Shown here: piece after piece, positions 34,848-47,387 of the stretch | How the letters are laid out: each line of letters starts with the position of its first letter | Numbering within the stretch: the first letter of the stretch is position 1 | Assembly (NCBI GenBank): GCA_027422505.1 | Contig: JAPQWV010001126.1 | Coordinates: 1-64,000 of the forward strand | DNA: 64,000 nt | DNA from: Craterostigma plantagineum | Taxonomy: Eukaryota; Streptophyta; Magnoliopsida; Lamiales; Linderniaceae | Reading direction: 5' to 3' | Notes under the pieces: generated by a model | The model's input: only the letters and a program-made list of their open reading frames with translations | Told to the model about the DNA's origin: nothing | Databases searched by the model: none | Made by a program: the position numbers and the translations under genes

Positions 34848-36967
34848 GTGTTACCGTGTTCTCCTCGGGAGAAATCGCCTTTGATGGAGAGAGTGGTGCC
34901 GGCGGCTGCTTCGTATGAGCTGCTCTTAACGGGAAGGGTTTATAAAAGCTATGGGCGACGGTTGTTAGGAAAAATACGTAACGGGCGCCCAAACTTATAT
35001 AACTCATGGGCGACTCATGTAAAACTAACAAGCGTCGCCTATACGGCAAGAGAAGCATAGGCGACTCATGTCCGGTAACATGCGTCGCGCATACAGAAAC
35101 AAACAAAAAATTGAAGCACGTGCATGGGCGACTCATGTTTGCTAAATATGAGTCGCCTATGCTACAACCCTTGGGCGACACATTCGGGTAACATGAGTCG
35201 CCCATACCTAAATTAAAAAATATAAAATTCCATCATGGGCGACTCATGTTCCGTTAACACGAGTCGCCTATGTTAAACAAAAAAAAAATTAAAGCACGTG
35301 CATGGGCGACTCATTCGGGTAACATGAGTCGCCCATACCTAAATTAAAAAATATAAATTCCATCATGGGCGACTCATGTTCCGTTAACATGAGTCTCCTA
35401 TTTTATACAAAAAAAAAATTAAAGCACGTGCATGGGCGACTTATGTTCCGTTAACATGAGTCGCCTATGTTAAACAAAAGAAAAATTAAAGCACGTGCAT
35501 GGGCGACTCATTCGGGTAACATGAGTCGCCCATACCTAAATTAAAAAATATAAAATTCCATCATGGGCGACTCATGTTCCGTTAACATGAGTCGCCTATG
35601 TTAAACAAAATAAAAAATTAAAGCACGTGCATGGGCGACTCATTCGTGTAACATGAGTCGCCAATACCTAAATTAAAAATATAAAATTCCCTCATGGGCG
35701 ACTCATGTTTAATTTGTGTTACCAATATGAGTCGCCCATACCCAAACAAAAAAAATTTATTTTGTGCGACGCCTTCGTAGCGAAACAACCGTCGCCCATG
35801 TGAGAAGAGAAATGTTTTTTAAACAAGTAAAATATTGGGCGACACGTTTTTTGTTACCAAATGTCGCCGAAGAGTTACTAAACTCACAGGCGACGGTTTC
35901 GTCACAACGACCGGCGCCTATAATCGTCGACACTTAAATAAAATTACCATAATGCCACCGCATCCATTATAGGCGACGGATTTTGCAAACCCGTCGCCTA
36001 TAGTGCCGTCGCCTATTGCTTATTATTTTATTAAAGTTATAATTTATTTTTTTTAGTTTTAGTTAGTTCGACTTATATTCCTATTAATTCGAGTTAAATT
36101 GTTATATTCATATTAAATAGTATTAGTTCGAATTATAATCCTATTATTTCAAATAATTTGAATTTTTTATTTTAACTATTTTAATAGTTTCTTGATTTAT
36201 ATTTTTATTCGTGTTGTAATTAATTCGAATTTTTCATATTAACTTAAATTAATTCATATTAATTCGAATTATTCCAAATAATTCGAATTTATTTGAATTA
36301 TTATTTATTTTCCTAATATTTTTTGTTCTTTATTTTATTTAATTAGAATTATATACCTATTAATTCAAACCAATTCGAGTTATATTCACATTACTTCGAA
36401 TTAATTAAGGAACCAAAGTTTTTGCCTTCATTGCATGACCATTCAAGGAACCAAAAATTTCGTCACTTCTTTCGTATTAATCAATGTCCATATCAACCTC
36501 AAATCAAATATAACACAAACATGAGCTCAAATCGTAGAAACTAAGCCTCGAAAATGCATAAAATACCTCCAACTTCGAAAAATCTCAATATAAGCTGAAA
36601 AACCAAAATTTCGCCACTTTTTTCGCATTAATCAATGTCCATATCAACCTCAAATCGAATGTAATACAAACATGAGCCTCAAATCGTAGAAACTAAGCCA
36701 CGAAATTGCAATACCTCAAACTTCGAAAAAATCGAACTCAATATAAGCCCAAAAACCAAAATTTTGCCACTTTTTTCGCATTAATCAAGCTTCATATCAA
36801 CCTCAAATCGAATATTACACAAGCCTAAGCCTAAACGTAACCTCAAATCGCTAAAATTAAGCCCCAAAATCGCCTAAAAGCTAAAAATAATATTTCCAAG
36901 TTTTCAAAATTTCGAAACTTTAAAGCACTAAATATATAAGTTTAGTAGAAGATAATGAGTTGTAAGG
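34848..36967 (+). repeat. Short unit 13 (S)
   Basis: A 2120 bp unit, very close to unit 12. It has a disrupted hairpin near 35391 (GAGTCTCCTATTTTAT for GAGTCGCCTATGTTAT) and AAACAAACAAAAAATTG near 35097. Confidence 0.93.
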
Positions 36968-39075
36968 GTGTTACCGTGTTCTCCTCGGGAGAAATCGCCT
37001 TTGATGGAGAGAGTGGTGCCGGCGGCTGCTTCGTATGAGCTGCTCTTAACGGGAAGGGTTTATAAAAGCTATGGGCGACAGTTGTTAGGAAAAATACGTA
37101 ACGGGCGCCCAAACTTATATAACTCATGGGCGACTCATGTAAAACTAACAAGCGTCGCCTATACGGCAAGAGAAGCATAGGCGACTCATGTCCGGTAACA
37201 TGCGTCGCGCATACAGAAACAAAAAAAAATTGAAGCACGTGCATGGGCGACTCATGTTTGCTAAATATGAGTCGCCTATGCTACAACCCTTGGGCGACAC
37301 ATTCGGGTAACATGAGTCGCCCATACCTAAATTAAAAAATATAAAATTCCATCATGGGCGACTCATGTTCCGTTAACACGAGTCGCCTATGTTAAACAAA
37401 AAAAATTAAAGCACGTGCATGGGCGACTCATTCGGGTAACATGAGTCGCCCATACCTAAATTAAAAAATATAAAATTCCATCATGGGCGACTCATGTTCC
37501 GTTAACATGAGTCGCCTATGTTATACAAAAAAAAAAATTAAAGCACGTGCATGGGCGACTTATGTTCCGTTAACATGAGTCGCCTATGTTAAACAAAAGA
37601 AAAATTAAAGCACGTGCATGGGCGACTCATTCGGGTAACATGAGTCGCCCATACCTAAATTAAAAAATATAAAATTCCATCATGGGCGACTCATGTTCCG
37701 TTAACATGAGTCGCCTATGTTAAACAAAATAAAAAATTAAAGCACGTGCATGGGCGACTCATTCGTGTAACATGAGTCGCCAATACCTAAATTAAAAAAT
37801 ATAAAATTCCCTCATGGGCGACTCATGTTTAATTTGTGTTACCAATATGAGTCGCCCATACCCAAACAAAAAAATTTAATTTGTGCGACGCCTTCGTAGC
37901 GAAACAACCGTCGCCCATGTGAGAAGAGAAATGTTTTTTAAACAAGTAAAATAGTTGGGCGACACGTTTTTGTTACCAAATGTCGCCGAAGAGTTACTAA
38001 ACTCACAGGCGACGGTTTCGTCACAACGACCGGCGCCTATAATCGTCGACACTTAAATAAAATTACCATAATGCCACCGCATCCATTATAGGCGACGGAT
38101 TTTGCAAACCCGTCGCCTATAGTGCCGTCGCCTATTGCTTATTATTTTATTAAAGTTATAATTTAGTTTTAGTTAGTTCGACTTATATTCCTATTAATTC
38201 GAGTTAAATTGTTATATTCATATTAAATAGTATTAGTTCGAATTATAATCCTATTATTTCAAAATAATTTGAATTTTTTATTTTAACTATTTTAATAGTT
38301 TCTTGATTTATATTTTTATTCGTGTTGTAATTAATTCGAATTTTTCATATTAACTTAAATTAATTCATATTAATTCGAATTATTCCAAATAATTCGAATT
38401 TATTTGAATTATTATTTATTTTCCTAATATTTTTGTTCTTTATTTTATTTAATTAGAATTATATACCTATTAATTCAAACCAATTCGAGTTATATTCACA
38501 TTACTTCGAATTAATTAAGGAACCAAAGTTTTTGCCTTCATTGCATGACCATTCAAGGAACCAAAAATTTCGTCACTTCTTTCGTATTAATCAATGTCCA
38601 TATCAACCTCAAATCAAATATAACACAAACATGAGCTCAAATCGTAGAAACTAAGCCTCGAAAATGCATAAAATACCTCCAACTTCGAAAAATCTCAATA
38701 TAAGCTGAAAAACCAAAATTTCGCCACTTTTTTCGCATTAATCAATGTCCATATCAACCTCAAATCGAATGTAATACAAACATGAGCCTCAAATCGTAGA
38801 AACTAAGCCACGAAATCGCAATACCTCAAACTTCGAAAAAATCCAACTCAATATAAGCCAAAACCAAAATTTTGCCACTTTTTTCGCATTAATCAAGCTT
38901 CATATCAACCTCAAATCGAATATTACACAAGCCTAAGCCTAAACGTAACCTCAAATCGCTAAAATTAAGCCCCAAAATCGCCTAAAAGCTAAAAATAATA
39001 TTTCCAAGTTTTCAAAATTTCGAAACTTTAAAGCACTAAATATATAAGTTTAGTAGAAGATAATGAGTTGTAAGG
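36968..39075 (+). repeat. Short unit 14 (S)
   Basis: A 2108 bp unit. GGGCGACAGTTG at 37074 replaces GGGCGACGGTTG. The AT-rich block lacks the usual TTTATTTTTTTTAG run after ATAATTTAG near 38160. S junction near 38137. Confidence 0.93.
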
Positions 39076-41793
39076 GTGTTACCGTGTTCTCCTCGGGAGA
39101 AATCGCCTTCGATGGAGAGAGTGGTGCCGGCGGCTGCTTCGTATGAGCTGCTCTTAACGGGAAGGGTTTATAAAAGCTATGGGCGACGGTTGTTAGGAAA
39201 AATACGTAACGGGCGCCCAAACTTAAATAACTCATGGGCGACTCATGTAAAACTAACAAGCGTCGCCTATACGGCAAGAGAAGCATAGGCGACTCATGTC
39301 CGGTAACATGCGTCGCGCATACACAAACAAAAAAATTGAAGCACGTGCATGGGCGACTCATGTTTGCTAAATATGAGTCGCCTATGCTACAACCCTTGGG
39401 CGACACATTCGGGTAACATGAGTCGCCCATACCTAAATTAAAAAATATAAAATTCCATCATGGGCGACTCATGTTCCGTTAACACGAGTCGCCTATGTTA
39501 AACAAAAAAAAATTAAAGCACGTGCATGGGCGACTCATTCGGGTAACATGAGTCGCCCATACCTAAATTAAAAATATAAAATTCCATCATGGGCGACTCA
39601 TGTTCCGTTAACATGAGTCGCCTATGTTATACAAAAAAAAATTAGAGCACGTGCATGGGCGACTTATGTTCCGTTAACATGAGTCGCCTATGTTAAACAA
39701 AAGAAAAATTAAAGCACGTGCATGGGCGACTCATTCGGGTAACATGAGTCGCCCATACCTAAATTAAAAAATATAAAATTCCATCATGGGCGACTCATGT
39801 TCCGTTAACATGAGTCGCCTATGTTAAACAAAATAAAAAATTAAAGCACGTGCATGGGCGACTCATTCGTGTAACATGAGTCGCCAATACCTAAATTAAA
39901 AAATATAAAATTCCCTCATGGGCGACTCATGTTTAATTTGTGTTACCAATATGAGTCGCCCATACCCAAACAAAAAAATTTAATTTGTGCGACGCCTTCG
40001 TAGCGAAACAACCGTCGCCCATGTGAGAAGAGAAATGTTTTTTAAACAAGTAAAATAGTTGGGCGACACGTTTTTTGTTACCAAATGTCGCCGAAGAGTT
40101 ACTAAACTCACAGGCGACGGTTTCGTCACAACGACCGGCGCCTATAATCGTCGACACTTAAATAAAATTACCATAATGCCACCGCATCCATTATAGGCGA
40201 CGGATTTTGCAAACCCGTCGCCTATAGTGCCGTCCCCTATTGCTTATTATTTTATTAAAGTTATAATTTATTTTTTTTAGTTTTAGTTAGTTCGACTTAT
40301 ATTCCTATTAATTCGAGTTAAATTGTTATATTCATATTAAATAGTATTAGTTCGAATTATAATCCTATTATTTCAAAATAATTTGAATTTTTTATTTTAA
40401 CTATTTTAATAGTTTCTTGATTTATATTTTTATTCGTGTTGTAATTAATTCGAATTTTTCATATTAACTTAAATTAATTCATATTAATTCGAATTATTCC
40501 AAATAATTCGAATTTATTTGAATTATTATTTATTTTCCTAATATTTTTTGTTCTTTATTTTATTTAATTAGAATTATATACCTATTAATTCAAACCAATT
40601 CGAGTTATATTCACATTACTTCGAATTAATTAAGGAACCAAAGTTTTTGCCTTCATTGCATGACCATTCAAGGAACCAAAACTTTCGTCACTTCTTTCGT
40701 ATTAATCAATGTCCATATCAACCTCAAATCAAATATAACACAAACATGAGCTCAAATCGTAGAAACTAAGCCTCGAAAATGCATAAAATACCTCCAACTT
40801 CGAAAAATCTCAATATAAGCTGAAAACAAAATTTCGCCACTTTTTTCGCATTAATCAATGTCCATATCAACCTCAAATCGAATGTAATACAAACATGAGC
40901 CTCAAATCGTAGAAACTAAGCCACGAAATCGCAATACCTCAAACTTCGAAAAATTCGAACTCAAAATAATCCTATTATTTCAATTAGTTCGAATTTTTTA
41001 TTTTAACTATTTTAATAGTTTCTTGATTTATATTTTTATTCGTGTTGTAATTAATTCGAATTTTTCATATTACTTAAATTAATTCATATTAATTCGAATT
41101 CCAAATAATTCGAATTTATTTTGAATTATTATTTATTTTCCTAATATTTTTTTTGTTCTTTATTTTATTTAATTAGATTTATATACCTATTAATTCAAAC
41201 CAATTCGAGTTATATTCACATTACTTCGAATTAATTAAGGAACCAAAGTTTTTGCCTTCATTGCATGACCATTCAAGGAACCAAAAATTTCGTCACTTCT
41301 TTCGTATTAATCAATGTCCATATCAACCTCAAATCAAATATAACACAAACATGAGCTCAAATCGTAGAAACTAAGCCTCGAAAATGCATAAAATAACTCC
41401 AACTTCGAAAAATCTCAATATAAGCTGAAAAACCAAAATTTCGCCACTTTTTTCGCATTAATCAATGTCCATATCACATCAAAGCGAATGTATACAAACA
41501 TGAGCCTCAAATCGTAGAAACTAAGCCACGAATTGCAATACCTCAACTTCGAAAAAATCGACTTCAATATAAGCCCAAAAACCAAAATTTTGCCACTTTT
41601 TTTCGCATTAATCAAGCTTCTATCAACCTCAAAATCGAATATTCACAAGCTAAGCCTAAACGTAACCTCAAATCGCTAAAATTAAGCCCCAAAATCGCCT
41701 AAAAGCTAAAAATAATATTTCCAAGTTTTCAAAATTTTCGAAACTTTAAAGCACTAAATATATAAGTTTAGTAGAAGATAATGAGTTGTAAGG
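39076..41793 (+). repeat. Short unit 15 with ~605 bp AT-block duplication
   Basis: A 2718 bp unit. The AT-rich and 152-bp-repeat segment from about 40359 is repeated from about 40966 (607 bp apart). Its junction (CTTCGAAAAATTCGAACTCA then AAATAATCC) matches the one near 1136-1155. The second pass accumulates one-base indels. S junction near 40243. Confidence 0.92.
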
Positions 41794-43445
41794 GTGTTAC
41801 CGTGTTCTCCTCGGGAGAAATCGCCTTTGATGGAGAGAGTGGTGCCGGCGGCTGCTTCGTATGAGCTGCTCTTAACGGGAAGGGTTTATAAAAGCTATGG
41901 GCGACGGTTGTTAGGAAAAATACGTAACGGGCGCCCAAACTTAAATAACTCATGGGGACTCATGTAAAACTAACAAGCGTCGCCTATACGGCAAGAGAAG
42001 CATAGGCGACTCATGTCCGGTAACATGCGTCGCGCATACAGAAACAAAAAAAAATTGAAGCACGTGCATGGGCGACTCATGTTTGCTAAATATGAGTCGC
42101 CTATGCTACAACCCTTGGCGACACATTCGGGTAACATGAGTCGCCCATACCTAATTAAAAATATAAAATTCCATCATGGGCGACTCATGTTCCGTTAACA
42201 CGAGTCGCCTATGTTAAAAAAAAAAATTAAAGCACGTGCATGGGCGACTCATTCGGGTAACATGAGTCGCCCATACCTAAATTAAAAATATAAAATTCCA
42301 TCATGGGCGACTCATGTTCCGTTAACATGAGTCGCCTATGTTATACAAAAAAATTAAGAGCACGTGCATGGGCGACTTATGTTCCGTTAACATGAGTCGC
42401 CTATGTTTAACAAAAGAAAAATTAAAGCACGTGCATGGCGACTCATTCGGGTAACATGAGTCGCCCATACCTAAATTAAAAAATATAAAATTCCATCATG
42501 GGCGACTCATGTTCCGTTAACATGAGTCGCCTATGTTAAACAAAATAAAAAATTAAAGCACGTGCATGGGCGACTCATTCGTGTAACATGAGTCGCCAAT
42601 ACCTAAATTAAAAAATATAAAATTCCCTCATGGGCGACTCATGTTTAATTTGTGTTACCATATGAGTCGCCCATACCCAAACAAAAAAAATTTAATTTGT
42701 GCGACGCCTTCGGAGCGAAACAACCGTCGCCCATGTGAGAAGAGAAATGTTTTTTAAACAAGTAAAATAGTTGGGCGACACGTTTTTTGTTACCAAATGT
42801 CGCCGAAGAGTTACTAAACTCACAGGCGACGGTTTCGTCACAACGACCGGCGCCTATAATCGTCGACACTTAAATAAAATTACCATAATGCCACGCATCC
42901 ATTATAGGCGACGGATTTTGCAAACCCGTCGCCTATAGTGCCGTCGCCTATTGCTTATTATTTTATTAAAGTTATAATTTTATTTTTTTTAGTTTTAGTT
43001 AGTTTCGACTTATATTCCTATTAATTCGAGTTAATGGTTATATTCATATTAAATAGTATTAGTTCGAATTATAATCCTATTTATTTCAAAATAATTTGAA
43101 TTTTTTATTTTAACTATTTTAATAGTTCTTGTTTATATTTTTATTCGTGTTGTAATTATTTCGAATTTTTCATATTAACTTAACTAATTCATATTAATTC
43201 GAATTATTCCAAATAATTCGAATTTATTTGAATTATATTTATTTTTCCTAATATTTTTTGTTCTTTATTTTATTTAATTAGAATTATATACCTATTAATT
43301 CAAACCAATTCGAGTTATATTCACATTACTTTCGAATTAATTAAGGAACCAAAGTTTTTGCCTTCATTGCATGACCATTCAAGGAACCAAAAATTTCGTC
43401 ACTTCTTTCGTATTAATCAATGTCCATATCAACCTCAAATCAAAT
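41794..43445 (+). repeat. Short unit 16, truncated by the inversion
   Basis: Has normal S anatomy to the 152-bp repeats and stops after CCTCAAATCAAAT at 43445, where a normal copy continues ATAACACAAAC. It contains several one-base gaps (CTCATGGGGACTC near 41950, TGTTACCATATG near 42652, TTAATGGTTAT near 43032). Confidence 0.92.
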
Positions 43446-43660
43446 GCGATTTCGTGGCTTAGTTTCTACGATTTGAGGCTCATGTTTGTATTACATTCGA
43501 TTTGAGGTTGATATGGACATTGATTAATGCGAAAAAAAGTGGCTAAAATTTTGGTTTTTCAGCTTATATTGAGATTTTTCGAAGTTGGAGGTATTTTTGC
43601 ATTTTCGAGGCTTAGTTTCTACGATTTGAGCTCATGTTTGTGTTATATTTGATTTGAGGT
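43425..43660. repeat. Inversion junction with 201 bp asymmetric centre
   Basis: Forward sequence CCTCAAATCAAAT stops at 43445 and continues with GCGATTTCGTGGCTTAG, the reverse complement of a site about 200 bp further along the unit. The reverse complement of the left edge (ATTTGATTTGAGG) begins at 43647, so the palindrome arms are separated by 43446-43646. At most one base of homology at the join. Arms extend for kilobases on both sides because both are the same repeat family. Confidence 0.9.
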
Positions 43661-45293
43661 TGATATGGTCATTGATTAATACGAAAGAAGTGACGAAATT
43701 TTTTGGTTCCTTGAATGGTCATGCAATGAAGGCAAAAACTTTGGTTCCTTAATTAATTCGAAGTAATGTGAATATAACACAATTGGTTTGAATTAATAGG
43801 TATATAATTCTAATTAAATAAAATAAGAACAAAAAATATTAGGAAAATAATAATAATTCAAATAAATTCGAATTATTTGGAATAATTCGAATTAATATGA
43901 ATTAATTTAAGTTAATATGAAAAATTCGAATTATTACAAACGAATAAAAATATAAATCAAGAAACTATTAAATAGTTAAATAAAAAATTCAAATTATTTG
44001 AAATAATAGGATTTTAATTCGAACTAATACTATTTAATATGAATATAAACAATTTAACTCGAATTAATAGGAATATAAGTCGAACTAACTAAAACTAAAA
44101 AAAATAAATTATAACTTTAATAAAATAATAAGCAATAGGCGACGGCACTATAGGCGACGGGTTTGCAAAATCCGTCCCCTATAATGGATGCGGTGGCATT
44201 ATGGTAATTTTATTTAAGTGTCGACGATTATAGGCGCCGGTCGTTGTGACGAAACCGTCGCCTGTGAGTTTAGTAACTCTTCGGCGACATTTGGTAACAA
44301 AAAACGTGTCGCCCAACTATTTTACTTGTTTCAAAACATTTCTCTTCTCACATGGGCGACGGTTGTTTCGCTACGAAGGCGTCGCACAAATAAATTTTTT
44401 TTGTTTGGGTATGGGCGACTCATATTGGTAAAACAAATTAACATGAGTCGCCCATGAGGGAATTTTATATTTTTAAATTTAGGTATTGGCGACTCATGTT
44501 ACACGAATGAGTCGCCCATGCACGTGCTTTAATTTTTTATTTTGTTTAACATGGCGACTCATGTTAACGGAACATGAGTCGCCCATGATGAATTTTATAT
44601 TTTTTAATTTAGGTATGGACGACTCATGTTACCCGAATGAGTCGCCCATGCACGTGCTTTAATTTTTCTTTTGTTTAACATAGGCGACTCATGTTAACGG
44701 AACTAAGTCGCCCATGCACGTGCTTTAATTTTTTTTTTGTATAACATAGGCGACTCATGTTAACGGAACATGAGTCGCCCATGATGGAATTTTATATTTT
44801 TTTTAATTTAGGTATGGGCGACTCATGTTACCCGAATGAGTCGCCCATGCACGTGCTTTTTGTTTTAACATAGGCGACTCGTGTTAACGGAACATGAGTC
44901 GCCCATGATGGAATTTTATATTTTTTTAATTTAGGTATGGGCGACTCATGTTACCCGAATGTGTCGCCCGGGGTTGTAGCATAGGCGACTCATATTTAGC
45001 AAAAATGAGTCGCCCATGCACGTGCTTCAATTTTTTTTTTGTTTCTGTATGCGCGACGCATGTTACCGGACATGAGTCGCCTATGCTTCTCTTGCCGTAT
45101 AGGCGACGCTTGTTAGTTTTACATGAGTCGCCCATGAGTTATTTAAGTTTGGGCGCCCGTTACGTATTTTTCCTAACAACCGTCGCCCATAGCTTTTATA
45201 AACCCTTCCCGTTAAGAGCAGCTCATACGAAGCAGCCGCCGGCACCACTCTCTCCATCAAAGGCGATTTCTCCCGAGGAGAACACGGTAACAT
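43446..45293 (-). repeat. Short unit 17, truncated at the inversion (inverted arm)
   Basis: Begins within the second 152-bp repeat and reads away from the junction in reverse orientation to its marker at 45293. It carries the standard 37 bp island segment and GTCGACGATTATA near 44219, matching units 7 and 8 rather than adjacent unit 16. Indel-rich; one hairpin spacer is shortened near 44855 (GCACGTGCTTTTTG), and CCCGGGGTTG replaces CCCAAGGGTTG near 44968. Confidence 0.92.
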
Positions 45294-47387
45294 TCGATTT
45301 TTAGGCGATTTTGGGGGCTACTCTCCATCAAGTTTCGAAATTTTGAAAACTTGGAAATATTATTTTTAGCTTTTAGGCGATTTTGGGGCTTAATTTTAGC
45401 GATTTGAGGTTACGTTTAGGCTTAGGCTTGTGTAATATTCGATTTGAGGTTGATATGAAGCTTGATTAATGCGAAAAAGTGTGGCAAAATTTTGGTTTTT
45501 TGGGCTTATATTGAGTTTCTATTTTTCGAAGTTTGAGGTATTGCGATTTCGTGGCTTAGTTTCTACGATTTGAGTGTTTGTATTACATTCGATTTGAGGT
45601 TGATATGGACATTGATTAATGCGAAAAAAGTGGCGAAATTTTGGTTTTTCAGCTTATATTGAGATTTTTCGAAGTTGGATGTATTTTATGCATTTTCGAG
45701 GCTTAGTTTCTACGATTTGAGCTCATGTTTGTGTTATATTTGATTTGAGGTTGATATGGACATTGATTAATACGAAATAAGTGACGAAATTTTTGGTTCC
45801 TTGAATGGTCATGCAATGAAGGCAAAAACTTTGGTTCCTTAATTAATTCGAAGTAATGTGAATATAACTCGAATTGGTTTGAATTAATAGGTATATAATT
45901 CTAATTAAATAAAATAAAAGAACAAAAATATTAGGAAAATAAATAATAATTCAAATAAATTCGAATTATTGGAATAATTCGAATTATATGAATTATTTAA
46001 GTTAATATGAAAAATTCGAATTAATTACAACACGAATAAAAATATAAATCAAGAAACTATTAAAATAGTTAAAATAAAAATTCAAATTATTTTGAAATAA
46101 TAGGATTATAATTCGAACTAATACTATTTAATATGAATATAACAATTTAACTCGAATTAATAGGAATATAATCGAACTAACTAAAACTAAAAAAAATAAT
46201 TAAACTTTAATAAAATAATAAGCAATAGGCGACGGCACTATAGGCGACGGGTTTGCAAAATCCGTCGCCTTAATGGATGCGGGGCATTATGGTAATTTTA
46301 TTTAAGTGTCGACCATTATAGGCGCCGGTCGTTGTGACGAAACCGTCGCCTGTGAGTTTAGTAACTCTTCGGCGACATTTGGTAACAAAAAACGTGTCGC
46401 CCAACTATTTTACTTGTTTAAAAAACATTTCTCTTCTCACATGGGCGACGGTTTGTTTCGCTACGAAGGCGTCGCACAAATTAAATTTTTTTTGTTTGGG
46501 TATGGGCGACTCATATTGGTAAACAAATTAAACATGAGTCGCCCATGAGGGAATTTTATATTTTTTTAATTTAGGTATTGGCGACTCATGTTACGAAATG
46601 AGTCGCCCATGCACGTGCTTTAATTTTTTATTTTGTTTAACATAGGCGACTCATGTTAACGGAACATGAGTCGCCCATGATGGAATTTTATATTTTTTAA
46701 TTAGGTATGGACGACTCATGTTACCCGAATGAGTCGCCCATGCACGTGCTTTAATTTTTCTTTTGTTTAACATAGGCGACTCATGTTAACGGAACATAAG
46801 TCGCCCATGCACGTGCTTTAATTTTTTTTTTGTATAACATAGGCGACTCATGTTAACGGAACATGAGTCGCCCATGATGGAATTTTATATTTTTTTATTT
46901 AGGTATGGGCGACTCATGTTACCCGAATGAGTCGCCCATGCACGTGCTTTAATTTTTTTTTGTTTACATAGGCGACTCGTGTTAACGGAACATGAGTCGC
47001 CCATGATGGAATTTTATATTTTTTAATTTAGGTATGGGCGACTCATGTTACCCGAATGTGTCGCCCAAGGGTTGTAGCATAGGCGACTCATATTTAGCAA
47101 ACATGAGTCGCCCATGCACGTGCTTCAATTTTTTTGTTTCTGTATGCGCGACGCATGTTACCTGAAATGAGTCGCCTATGCTTCTCTAGCCGTATAGGCG
47201 ACGCTTGTTAGTTTTACATGAGTCGCCCATGAGTTATTTAAGTTTGGGCGCCCGTTACGTATTTTTCCTAACAACCGTCGCCCATAGCTTTTATAAACCC
47301 TTCCCGTTAAGAGCAGCTCATACGAAGCAGCCGCCGGCACCACTCTCTCCATCAAGGCGATTTCTCCCGAGGAGAACACGGTAACAT
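45294..47387 (-). repeat. Short unit 18 (inverted arm)
   Basis: A 2094 bp unit with GTCGACCATTATA near 46309 and the GGACGACTC hairpin variant near 46709. Several one-base losses make it the shortest complete unit. Confidence 0.92.

Larger units (their letters stand above)
1..43445 (+). repeat. Tandem array, forward arm (17 units, first and last partial)
   Basis: Head-to-tail repeats of one family, phased on the conserved ATGTTACCGTGTTCTCC island. Successive marker distances are 3746, 3758, 3736, 2109, 3757, 2113, 2112, 2123, 2616, 2124, 2618, 2121, 2120, 2108 and 2718 bp. Two base lengths (about 3.75 and 2.11 kb) plus two kinds of internal duplication explain all of these. Adjacent units look nearly identical by eye outside indels. 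No non-repeat sequence separates the units, so this is a satellite-style array rather than independent transposon insertions. Confidence 0.96.

Noticed and set aside
41415..41615. 66-codon minus-strand frame in the 152-bp repeats of unit 15
   Set aside because: Present only because of one-base indels in an error-prone stretch; absent from other copies.
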